Origin: an uncultured Acetatifactor sp.
GTDB taxonomy: Bacteria > Bacillota > Clostridia > Lachnospirales > Lachnospiraceae
Assembly (NCBI GenBank): GCA_934394815.1
Contig: CAKRRD010000010.1
Coordinates: 1 to 61,687, forward strand
Direction of reading: 5' to 3'
DNA: 61,687 bases
Part shown: one piece after another, positions 37,433-45,127 of the stretch
Layout of the letters: each line of letters begins with the position of its first letter
How positions within the stretch are numbered: position 1 is the stretch's first letter
Translations under genes and position numbers: made by a program
The notes under the pieces: model-generated
What the model was told of the DNA's origin: nothing
Databases searched by the model: none
What the model saw: only the letters and a program-made list of their open reading frames with translations

Positions 37433-38803
37433 ATGAAATATGATGTCATTATTATCGGTGCCGGTCCCGGCGGTATCTTTTCCGCATACGAACTGGTGCA
37501 GCAGAATTCTGACTTAAAGATCGCCGTCTTCGAATCCGGTCATCCTCTGGAAAAGCGCCGCTGTCCCATTGACGGAGACAAAATCAGGAGCTGCATCAAC
37601 TGTAAGAGCTGCTCCATCATGAGCGGCTTCGGTGGCGCCGGTGCTTTTTCTGACGGAAAATACAACATCACCAACGCTTTCGGCGGCACCCTCTACGAAT
37701 ACATCGGCAAGAGTCAGGCCATCGACCTGATGAAATATGTGGACGACATCAACATGAAGTTCGGCGGCGAGGGCACGAAACTGTATTCCACCGCAGGCAC
37801 CTCTTTCAAAAAAATCTGCATGCAGAACAAGCTGAACCTCCTGGACGCTTCCGTGCGGCATCTGGGTACGGACATCAACTTCATCGTACTGGAGAATCTG
37901 TACGCCGAACTGAAAGATAAAGTGACTTTCTATTTTGATACCCCCGTAAAGACGGTAGAGACCGCAGGTGACGGCTATCGTATCTGCTGTGAAAAGGAAT
38001 CTTACGATTGTGACAAATGCATTATCTCCGTAGGCCGCAGCGGCAGTAAATGGATGGAGCAGATCTGTAAGGATCTGGACATCAACACTAAGTCCAACCG
38101 CGTGGATATCGGTGTCCGGGTGGAACTGCCCGCGGTCATCTTCTCTCATCTGACCGATGAACTGTACGAGAGCAAGATCGTATACCGCACTGAGAAATTC
38201 GAGGATTCCGTGCGCACCTTCTGCATGAACCCCCACGGTATCGTCGTAAATGAAAACACCAACGGCATCGTCACCGTCAACGGGCACAGCTACGAAGGAG
38301 CCGACAAGCAGACGGAGAATACCAATTTTGCCCTGCTGGTAGCCAAGCATTTCTCCGAACCCTTCAAGGACAGCAACGGCTACGGTGAAAGCATCGCCCG
38401 CCTCTCCAATATGCTGGGCGGCGGTGTCATCGTGCAGCGTTTCGGCGATCTGGTGAGAGGCCGCCGCAGTAACGCGAAGCGTATCGCCGAGGGCATGGTG
38501 GAGCCTACCCTGTCCGCGACTCCCGGTGATTTAAGCCTGGTGCTGCCCAAGCGTATCCTGGATGGCATCATCGAAATGATCTATGCACTGGACAAAATTG
38601 CACCCGGTACCGCCAATGACGATACCCTGCTCTACGGTGTGGAAGTCAAATTCTATAACATGGAAGTGGAACTGGACGAGCATCTGGAAAGCTGCCACAA
38701 GGGCCTGTACATTATCGGTGACGGCAGCGGTGTGACCCATTCCCTGTCTCATGCATCCGCCAGCGGTGTCTATGTTGCAAGACAGATTGCCAAAGGGGAA
38801 TAA
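37433..38803 (+). CDS. FAD-dependent oxidoreductase
   Basis: The 456-residue protein has an N-terminal FAD-binding Rossmann motif (VIIIGAGPGGIFSAYEL, about 5-21). A Cys-rich insert RRCPIDGDKIRSCINCKSCSIMSGFGGAGAFSDGK follows; in related FAD proteins such Cys residues are conserved. The C-terminal FAD motif is LYIIGDGSGVTHSLSHASASGVYVARQIAKG. The substrate is unknown. The frame is open further upstream, but the conserved start is MKYDVIIIG with AGGA upstream. DegV and PlsC genes follow on the same strand, with short gaps of 27 and 19 bases. Confidence 0.88.
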   Translation: MKYDVIIIGAGPGGIFSAYELVQQNSDLKIAVFESGHPLEKRRCPIDGDKIRSCINCKSCSIMSGFGGAGAFSDGKYNITNAFGGTLYEYIGKSQAIDLMKYVDDINMKFGGEGTKLYSTAGTSFKKICMQNKLNLLDASVRHLGTDINFIVLENLYAELKDKVTFYFDTPVKTVETAGDGYRICCEKESYDCDKCIISVGRSGSKWMEQICKDLDINTKSNRVDIGVRVELPAVIFSHLTDELYESKIVYRTEKFEDSVRTFCMNPHGIVVNENTNGIVTVNGHSYEGADKQTENTNFALLVAKHFSEPFKDSNGYGESIARLSNMLGGGVIVQRFGDLVRGRRSNAKRIAEGMVEPTLSATPGDLSLVLPKRILDGIIEMIYALDKIAPGTANDDTLLYGVEVKFYNMEVELDEHLESCHKGLYIIGDGSGVTHSLSHASASGVYVARQIAKGE

Positions 38804-38830
38804 TCATTCATAAAAAGGAAGGTAGATTCT

Positions 38831-39688
38831 ATGGCACAGACAGTTAAGATCATCTCCGACAGTACTTGTGATTTGTCAAGGGAATTAGTGGAAAAGTATG
38901 ACATTACCATCCTGCCTCTGCACATTCTGTTGGGTGAGGACGAATACCGTGACGGTGTGGATATCACGCCGGAAGAGATTTTCCGTTGGTCCGATGAAAA
39001 CAAGACCACACCCAAGACTTCCGCGCCCGCTCTGACCGAGGCCATGGACATCATGAAGCCTTTCGTGGAGGAAGGCCGGGAGATCATCTGTTTTTCCATC
39101 TCCGACAGCATGTCCACCTCCGGCAACGTCATGCGGCTGGCCGCAGAGGAGTTGGAAGCCTCCGGTCAGATCACGGTCATCAATTCCGCGAATCTGTCCA
39201 CCGGCATTGGTCTGCAGGTAATTCAGGCCTCCATTCTGGCCGCCGAAGGAAAATCTGCCGCAGAGATCACTGCTGCCATCGAATCCATCCGTCCGAAAGT
39301 CCGGGCCAGCTTCGTCGTGGACACTCTGACCTATCTGCACCGCGGTGGCAGATGCAGTGCAGCAGCGGCGCTGGCCGGCGGTATGTTAAAGCTTCATCCC
39401 CGGATCGTCGTGGTGGACGGAGCCATGGATGCCTCCAAAAAATATCGCGGAAAACTGGGTTCCGTCATCCTCTCCTACACCAAAGACATGGAAGAGGATC
39501 TGAAGAACGCGGTTCCCGACAGAGTCTTCATCACCCACTCCGGCTGTGACCGGGAGATTGTGGAAGCGGTTCGCTCCTATCTGGAAAGTCTGGGAATCTT
39601 CCATGAGATTCTGGAAACCAGGGCAGGCGGCGTAGTGTCCAGCCATTGCGGCCCCGGCACCTTAGGCGTACTCTTCATCGCAAAATAA
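38831..39688 (+). CDS. DegV family fatty acid-binding protein
   Basis: The 285-residue protein has the DegV layout. The N-terminal domain has VKIISDSTCDLSRELVEKYDITILPLHI and the conserved TSAPALTEAMDIM. FSISDSMSTSGNVMRLAAEEL binds the fatty acid carboxylate. The C-terminal domain has HRGGRCSAAAALAGGMLKLHPRIVVVDG and ends VVSSHCGPGTLGVLF. DegV (FakB-like) proteins present fatty acids for phosphorylation. A PlsC acyltransferase gene immediately follows, so both may serve phospholipid synthesis. Confidence 0.92.
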   Translation: MAQTVKIISDSTCDLSRELVEKYDITILPLHILLGEDEYRDGVDITPEEIFRWSDENKTTPKTSAPALTEAMDIMKPFVEEGREIICFSISDSMSTSGNVMRLAAEELEASGQITVINSANLSTGIGLQVIQASILAAEGKSAAEITAAIESIRPKVRASFVVDTLTYLHRGGRCSAAAALAGGMLKLHPRIVVVDGAMDASKKYRGKLGSVILSYTKDMEEDLKNAVPDRVFITHSGCDREIVEAVRSYLESLGIFHEILETRAGGVVSSHCGPGTLGVLFIAK

Positions 39689-39707
39689 AATCAGAAAGAG
39701 GTTTTCT

Positions 39708-40442
39708 ATGATCCGTTTTATATTCGTCGTATTATTTGTAGTATTGTTCCTGATCCTGTCTACACCGCTGATGCTGGTGGAATGGATCATCGGCAAATTT
39801 AATCAGGATCTCAAGGATCGCAGTTCCCTGGCTATCGTGAACTGGGCATTCCGTCAGGTCATCCGTCTGTCCGGCACAAAAGTCATCGCCATCGGGGAAG
39901 AGAATATCCCCACTGACACCGCAGTGCTGTATGTGGGCAATCACCGCAGCTTTTTCGATGTGGTGCTGACCTATGTCCGCGTTCCCAGACCCACAGGCTA
40001 CATTGCCAAAAAAGAAATGCTGAAATGGCCCCTGCTTAACATCTGGATGAAGGATCTGCATTGTCTCTTCCTGGACCGTCAGGACATTAAGGCCGGGCTG
40101 AAAACCATTCTGGAAGCTATTGAAAAGGCCAAAAAGGGAATTTCCATCTGTATCTTCCCGGAAGGCACCCGGAACAAGACCCGGGATACTTTCCTTCCTT
40201 TCCACGAGGGCAGCTTTAAGATTGCAGAAAAAGCAGGGGTTCCCATCATTCCCATGACCATCGTGAACTCCGCTGCCGTATTTGAAGATCATTTTCCGAA
40301 AATAAAAAAGGCCACCGTAGTCATTGAATACGGTAAGCCCATTTATCCGAAGGAACTGGACAAGGAGACCCGCAAAAGCATGGGCACCTATATACAGAAT
40401 ATTATCTCCGAGACCTATTTCAAGAACAAAGAACTGATCTGA
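39708..40442 (+). CDS. plsC: 1-acyl-sn-glycerol-3-phosphate acyltransferase
   Basis: The 244-residue membrane-associated enzyme makes phosphatidic acid. A hydrophobic N-terminus (about 1-22, FIFVVLFVVLFLILSTPLMLVEWII) anchors it. The catalytic HX4D block NHRSFFD (about residue 85) and the second motif FPEGTRNKTRDTFLPFHEGSFKIAE are present. Length is normal. It follows the DegV gene by 19 bases and converges on a lipoprotein gene. Confidence 0.92.
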   Translation: MIRFIFVVLFVVLFLILSTPLMLVEWIIGKFNQDLKDRSSLAIVNWAFRQVIRLSGTKVIAIGEENIPTDTAVLYVGNHRSFFDVVLTYVRVPRPTGYIAKKEMLKWPLLNIWMKDLHCLFLDRQDIKAGLKTILEAIEKAKKGISICIFPEGTRNKTRDTFLPFHEGSFKIAEKAGVPIIPMTIVNSAAVFEDHFPKIKKATVVIEYGKPIYPKELDKETRKSMGTYIQNIISETYFKNKELI

Positions 40443-40447
40443 CTTTT

Positions 40448-41719
40448 CTAATATTTATCCATGAGGGAGACCTGCTGGGCTATCAGAAGAAGATAATCCG
40501 CAGTGTCTCCCTCTTTGGGATAATAACTCACCGAATCCCGGTTCCGCCCCATCAGATAATGCAGAAAATCTTTCAGAATCTCCGTATACTGATAACTGTA
40601 GAGCACGTAGTTGGCACAGGACAATTCCTCCGCCCGCTTTAGCAGATCCTCGGTTCCGTTATTGACGTCTGCCACGGCATCGATCATATTGTGGGAACAT
40701 TTTGCCAGTTCTTCGCCCCTGCCTCTGATACTTTCCATGAATACCGTACACAGTTCTATATCCACCGGCTGTCGGGTGGCCAGATACGTCATGGAGCCGT
40801 ACAGATAGGCCGTCTCCTCCAGATAGCCGGTATTGTCCTCGAAAAAGTCCTTGTATTCCAGGATCTGATTGCAGAAAGTATAAAGTCCCGACGCACGGTA
40901 GAGTTCCGTCAGCGCCATGAATTTCTCCGCATCTCTGCCGGAGGACGCCACCAGCCTGTTATAAACCGCTGATGCATGCTGCAGACACTGTGCGGCATAC
41001 TGCACATCATATTTCTGATACAGATAGCTGAACTTCGCCAGTACCGCCACATAACACATATTCTCCGGTTCCGTTTTGTCCGTGTCATTCGCCGTTTTCT
41101 CCAGCCAGTCGGCAACGGCTTCCAGTAAGTCCGGGATCTCATTGCCATTGTCATCTCCAAGCACCTGCGGGTACCATTCACAGGCTTCCAGCAGCGTAAT
41201 GATCTCGTCCTCGGTAATACTGCGGTCCTGACATTTGTCCCGGACATCTTCACATAACGCCTCCAGCAGATTCCGGTAGTGGTCTTCTCTCAGGGAAAAG
41301 GTCAGGGATCTTCCCACGTTATCACATTCCAGATAAAAATCTCCCTCTCCGTTATAGTCTGAGAAATCTGCGGTTCCAATGTATTGTTCCAGTTCCTCGT
41401 TATATTTTGTCTGCTTTACCGTTCCCTCATAGACCGTTTCTCCGGTCTCAGAATCTATCAGCCGGAAGGTCTCTGCCGGCTCTCTGCCCTTTATCACCGC
41501 CTGTTTTTCTCCGGCCGAGGCATAGCCCTGCTGGTCCACCAGCACATTGGATGTCAGGGTGGGGACGGTATAATTGATGGCCGGTGTGTTCTCCATGCCG
41601 GTCACACTGACACTTACATGTCCTGTTTCGGGCGCCGCCTGCCCACAGGCAGTCATTCCCACGCTGTTAAATAGTAATAGCAGGGACAGGATCCCTGCAC
41701 TTTTTCTGCTGTATCTCAA
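40448..41719 (-). CDS. Lipoprotein with cellulase-type Ig domain and degenerate GH9-like domain
   Basis: The 423-residue protein has a lipoprotein signal (LSLLLLFNSVGMTACGQ, Cys lipidated). It then has an N-terminal Ig-like domain typical of GH9 cellulases (about 50-120: TSNVLVDQQGYASAGEKQAVI). An alpha-helical part follows with a GH9-like landmark DDNGNEIPDLLEAVADWLEKTA and FSYLYQKYDVQYAAQCLQHASAVYNRL. The GH9 catalytic DAGD motif is absent and the C-terminal catalytic His/Asp/Glu region is not seen, so it is probably not an active cellulase. I chose the TTG at 41719 because GGAGG lies 6 bases upstream. Neighbouring spoIIQ suggests a sporulation role. Confidence 0.7.
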   Translation of the reverse strand: MRYSRKSAGILSLLLLFNSVGMTACGQAAPETGHVSVSVTGMENTPAINYTVPTLTSNVLVDQQGYASAGEKQAVIKGREPAETFRLIDSETGETVYEGTVKQTKYNEELEQYIGTADFSDYNGEGDFYLECDNVGRSLTFSLREDHYRNLLEALCEDVRDKCQDRSITEDEIITLLEACEWYPQVLGDDNGNEIPDLLEAVADWLEKTANDTDKTEPENMCYVAVLAKFSYLYQKYDVQYAAQCLQHASAVYNRLVASSGRDAEKFMALTELYRASGLYTFCNQILEYKDFFEDNTGYLEETAYLYGSMTYLATRQPVDIELCTVFMESIRGRGEELAKCSHNMIDAVADVNNGTEDLLKRAEELSCANYVLYSYQYTEILKDFLHYLMGRNRDSVSYYPKEGDTADYLLLIAQQVSLMDKY

Positions 41720-41732
41720 AATATTCCTCCGG

Positions 41733-41879
41733 TCACTCTCTGGGGACATTACAATACACTATCTCCCCGTTGATAACAGTATAAAGGGTTCGTGTGAAAA
41801 TTTCCATAGGATTTCCGTCAAAAATGGTAATGTCCGCAGATTCCCGCAATGGTCAGGATCCTGCCTCCTGCGATATACA
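41733..41879 (-). pseudogene. Remnant of an amidohydrolase gene with internal deletion
   Basis: Directly after the spoIIQ stop (the stop overlaps the ATG at 41879), a frame reads MYIAGGRILTIAG, the typical N-terminus of a metal-dependent amidohydrolase. It breaks after about 13 codons. A second frame then reads ITIFDGNPMEIFTR and ends VINGEIVYCNVPRE, the typical C-terminus, stopping at 41733. All of the central about 1.1 kb is missing. The two ends are fused out of frame. No intact copy is in the window. Confidence 0.7.
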
Positions 41880-42773
41880 TCAGCGGAACAATGCCTCCCC
41901 GTTTACCGGTTCCCCGTTATGGGTCAGGGCAAAGTATACATTGCTGCCCTCTGCACTGTAGTATTTTGTGGGAGCTGCCACGCTGCCGATGGTTTCTCCG
42001 GGATTTACATAGGAATTCTCCTTTACTGTGATCTCCGTCAGCTGTCCGTAGGTGGCCTCATAGCCATCTCCCAGATCCAGAGTCACTGCCTTACCGATCT
42101 CCTCATTTTCAAAAACGGAAGTCACTTTTCCCTGCGCGCAGGCTGTCACTGCCGTTCCCTCCTCTGCGGAGAAAATGGTAGCCGGATTGTATTTGTACTG
42201 ATCCAGTGTGGCAAAATAGGTGCTCTGATCCATGGAATAGTGCATCAGGATATCACTCTGCACCGGCTGCTGTAATCCGTCACTCTCCGCAAAATGCAGC
42301 GTTTTCTCCACGACTACATCCGCACCTGCCGTCTGCCTGTCCCCGGTCTCTTCCTTAGGCTTATCAGAATCCTGCTGCTCCTTCTGTGCAGCCTCTAACA
42401 GCGTCTCCCGATCCGTTAATCCCGGAATCTCCACATTGCCGGAGCCTGCTTCCTGGGGCATGTAATCCAGATCATCCTCGGTAACGGGTGCTCCCGCGAT
42501 CTCATTTCCCGCTGTGTTATTCGCGGTCAGTCCGGGGATGTTCTCATCTTCCTTCAGAAGATGTTCCTCGTTGTTCTCCGTGATTTCCTGTAATTTGTCA
42601 TCCGCATTGTTGGGAAGAGCAGTGAAGTCCAAGGTATAACCGTCATCCCTGGACTCCACATTCTGCCCCTTCATATAGACCCCTGTCATGGTCAACGCTG
42701 CCAGTACAAAGGCCGAAGAGGCTAACATTATAATACGTTCTTTGTTAATACCGCTCTTTTTATTTCTTCTCAT
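41880..42773 (-). CDS. spoIIQ: SpoIIQ-like M23-fold protein, catalytically degenerate
   Basis: The 297-residue protein has a short basic cytoplasmic N-terminus and one membrane anchor (about 15-33: IIMLASSAFVLAALTMTGVYM). An acidic linker rich in Glu and Asn (about 40-150) follows, then a C-terminal LytM/M23-type beta domain (about 195-290: YNPATIFSAEEGTAVTACAQGKVTSVF). The zinc ligands expected in active M23 enzymes (HxxxD and HxH) are replaced. SpoIIQ in Bacilli likewise bridges forespore and mother cell rather than cleaving wall. A sigma-F-like promoter upstream fits. Confidence 0.75.
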   Translation of the reverse strand: MRRNKKSGINKERIIMLASSAFVLAALTMTGVYMKGQNVESRDDGYTLDFTALPNNADDKLQEITENNEEHLLKEDENIPGLTANNTAGNEIAGAPVTEDDLDYMPQEAGSGNVEIPGLTDRETLLEAAQKEQQDSDKPKEETGDRQTAGADVVVEKTLHFAESDGLQQPVQSDILMHYSMDQSTYFATLDQYKYNPATIFSAEEGTAVTACAQGKVTSVFENEEIGKAVTLDLGDGYEATYGQLTEITVKENSYVNPGETIGSVAAPTKYYSAEGSNVYFALTHNGEPVNGEALFR

Positions 42774-42854
42774 ATCTTATCCGCATCCTTCCTGTTCCCT
42801 GAGTCAACTGCCTGCTATACAATCGTTTCAACCACTTTCCCTGGTTTATCCTAT

Positions 42855-42882
42855 AGTCTTGCCCGATTCATGGGTTTTATGC
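42855..42882 (-). promoter_or_regulatory. Sigma-F type promoter of spoIIQ
   Basis: On the minus strand GCATA (42878-42882) is followed 14 bases later by GGCAAGACT (42855-42863). This matches the known forespore sigma-F pattern GYATA-N15-GGNNANANT in all specified positions except one base of spacing. SpoIIQ is sigma-F dependent in Bacillus. Confidence 0.65.
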
Positions 42883-42972
42883 AGGATGCATTTGATACAA
42901 AAATTATATATTATTTTTAATTCTGTTTTTTCGTACACTGACAACAGTGAGGCAACGATGTCACATTACACA

Positions 42973-44187
42973 CTATGCCTGTGCGGCATAAGCAGCCATG
43001 TCTACATGCTGTACGGTACCCACATTTCCGTTTTCATATAAGAAAATACCGGTCTTGCGGATCACAGCGTTGGTGGCATTGGCATTGGTGGTGCCATCCT
43101 GTCCCTTGCGGTCTCCCTGCAGGGTAAAATCCGTAGAAACATTTTGCAGGCAGATAGCACCGACACCCTTGTCAGAAAGTTTGTACAGCACATCATTGCC
43201 ATTTTCATCCTTGCACCAGATTTTTAATTTTGACCAGATGGAATCGTTCTCATCGATCCAGTCGTTGCCGTCCTCATCGTACTGCGCCAGATCTGCAAAG
43301 CCGTCCCCACTGCCGGTTCCGAACAGCTCACTGCCGTCGTTAATGATGCCATCACCGTTTTTATCCAGTGCCAGATACCCACTGCCCTTCAACATGGAGA
43401 TTTCCTCTTCCCTGCCGTCGGCATCCAGATCAAAATAGAAGGTCTGATCGGACACTTCTGCCACATCCGTATCCAGATTGATCACCAGCGGGTCATGAAG
43501 CGTGAATTGTGCTACTTTGAGTTCCTCTCTGTAGTATTCCTCACATCTGCGGCTCATATTTACATTCACATTAAAATTGATCTCTCTGCCATCCTTGGTC
43601 CGCACGGTTCCTACGGTGGAAAAACTGGTGTCTTCCTGTTCCGTACTCCAGGTCTCACCCACGTAGTTCAGTATTTTCATGCGGGATGTCACCAAAGGGA
43701 ATACACCGGATGCAGATGCTGCCGTTCCCTGCGTGCTGCCGGAATTCGTCTGGATATTATTTACGCTGTCGTCCGCATTCCAGCTGTTTCCGGTCCGGTT
43801 ACTGCTGCTCCATCCATTTTCCTGCATCCAGTCCCGCAAAGTACTGTTTCTGGACGGGAACAATAAATCAAAAATATAACGTACCGTATATTCCCGAATG
43901 GTGGACAGTGTCTGCTCACTGGCACTGCTTCGCATATTCCATCTGGAAGAGGATACCAGAAATCTGCTCTGCCAGTCTTTGGCTGTCAGTGTGGTATTCT
44001 CTGCGGAATTTTCCTGTTCCTCTGTGTTCTGTGTGGTATCCTCTCCGTCCGGAGTCTTCTGTCCTCTGGTAGATACATCTGTCAGATCTGCCTGATAATC
44101 CGTTATCTCAAATCGTCTGACGCTTGCTTTGGAAGCATGATAGCTTCTGGCGGAATCCATTCCTATGCTTGCGGAATCAATTCTCAA
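42973..44187 (-). CDS. Hypothetical protein with EF-hand-like calcium loops
   Basis: I do not recognise the whole 404-residue protein. The N-terminal third is Ser/Thr/Asn-rich and probably disordered. The middle has a helical segment (about 90-115: ASEQTLSTIREYTVRYIFDLLFP) and a beta-rich region. Residues about 255-320 carry three calcium-loop-like sequences: FDLDADGREEEI, LDKNGDGIINDGSELFG and YDEDGNDWIDENDSIW. Such loops bind Ca2+ in dockerin and hemolysin-like proteins. No signal peptide is evident. The start is read from TTG at 44187, with GGAG about 12 bases upstream, so it could start later. Confidence 0.7.
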   Translation of the reverse strand: MRIDSASIGMDSARSYHASKASVRRFEITDYQADLTDVSTRGQKTPDGEDTTQNTEEQENSAENTTLTAKDWQSRFLVSSSRWNMRSSASEQTLSTIREYTVRYIFDLLFPSRNSTLRDWMQENGWSSSNRTGNSWNADDSVNNIQTNSGSTQGTAASASGVFPLVTSRMKILNYVGETWSTEQEDTSFSTVGTVRTKDGREINFNVNVNMSRRCEEYYREELKVAQFTLHDPLVINLDTDVAEVSDQTFYFDLDADGREEEISMLKGSGYLALDKNGDGIINDGSELFGTGSGDGFADLAQYDEDGNDWIDENDSIWSKLKIWCKDENGNDVLYKLSDKGVGAICLQNVSTDFTLQGDRKGQDGTTNANATNAVIRKTGIFLYENGNVGTVQHVDMAAYAAQA

Positions 44188-44250
44188 ATCTGTAATTTTC
44201 TCCTTTCCCCGACCTCACCACGAACAAACAGGGCGCGCTTCCCGTTAAGC

Positions 44251-44424
44251 TTAACCGTTCACCGTCGCATGTATTCATAAAAGCGCCTGCTCCGCAGTCG
44301 ACGCCGCTAAGCGGCTCATCTTTTATTTCATACATGCGGCGCTCCGCTCATGCAATATCATATGTTCTGCTTTGTGTGCCAGCACCCACACAGAACATAT
44401 GATATTGCATGGCTGAACTGTTAA
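44251..44424. repeat. Palindromic three-stem element in the gap before sseB
   Basis: An outer inverted repeat (TTAACCGTTCA at 44251-44261 with TGAACTGTTAA at 44414-44424, one mismatch) encloses two hairpins. Hairpin 1 pairs GCATGTAT (44267-44274) with ATACATGC (44330-44337) and holds an inner GCCGCT/AGCGGC. Hairpin 2 pairs perfect 20-bp arms, 44350-44369 and 44391-44410. The rest of 44188-44591 holds only the sseB terminator. No gene fits. Confidence 0.85.
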
Positions 44425-44503
44425 ACTAAAAAAAGATGGTAAAGAAACTGAACACATGTAAAATGTCTCTGTCCGATTACCATCCGTGGTGTCGTTATAA
44501 AAC

Positions 44504-44558
44504 TGTAAAAAATAAGCAGCAGAAAGGGACTGGCCATGTCACCTCTCTGCTACTTATA
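44504..44558 (-). terminator. Terminator of the sseB gene
   Basis: Arms ATAAGTAGCAGA and TCTGCTGCTTAT form a stem, and a T run on the minus strand follows, 33 bases past the stop. Confidence 0.8.
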
Positions 44559-44591
44559 TCGTCCGCTATGGGCGTTTTATTTAGTATTAAT

Positions 44592-45116
44592 TTACTGCTG
44601 TGTAGGCTGGGTGGGAGCTGTAGGAGCACCGGGTGCGGGAGGCACCGGTCTGCCGGCTGCTTTCAGCTTCGCTGCAATCAGGCTGGCTGCCATTTCTCTG
44701 GTCACCACGATGTTGCCGCCGAAGGGATTGATCACAAAGCCCAGTGCCGGGCTGATATTGCCCTGCGCATCCTTGCGCAGCAACATGCCCGCATAATCAT
44801 CAAAATTCATGGCGAAGGTCTGCTGATTCTCCTCGTCTTTCCACTTTTTCAGTTCTGTCCAGTCCGTAAAAGCCATGAAGAACTTCCGGCCGTCTTCGGT
44901 GGACAGCATCGGGAACTGCACTTTGGCATCTCTGGCGATGGTCACCCGTCCGTTTGCATCAGGCACAGGCACCGGGTCGATCACGACCGGTGACAGAAAC
45001 TTTGCTTTCTGCAATTCATCCAGGAACATCTGTCTGTGCTCCGGGGTGTCCTCTGCTTTTAGTAATTCAATGGTTCCCACCATCATGGGGTTGGATACCG
45101 GTTTGTTAAATTCCAT
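44592..45116 (-). CDS. SseB family protein
   Basis: The 174-residue protein has the SseB N-terminal fold (residues about 10-130: NPMMVGTIELLKAEDTPEHRQMFLDELQKAKFLSPVVI; FFMAFTDWTELKKW; YAGMLLRKDAQGNISPALGFVINPFGGNIVVT). A Pro/Ala/Thr-rich tail (GRPVPPAPGAPTAPTQPTQQ) follows. The family role is poorly known; some members tie to serine tolerance or type VII secretion loci. It follows the hydratase gene by 11 bases, so both are probably one transcript. Confidence 0.8.
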   Translation of the reverse strand: MEFNKPVSNPMMVGTIELLKAEDTPEHRQMFLDELQKAKFLSPVVIDPVPVPDANGRVTIARDAKVQFPMLSTEDGRKFFMAFTDWTELKKWKDEENQQTFAMNFDDYAGMLLRKDAQGNISPALGFVINPFGGNIVVTREMAASLIAAKLKAAGRPVPPAPGAPTAPTQPTQQ

Positions 45117-45127
45117 ATGTTTGCTCC

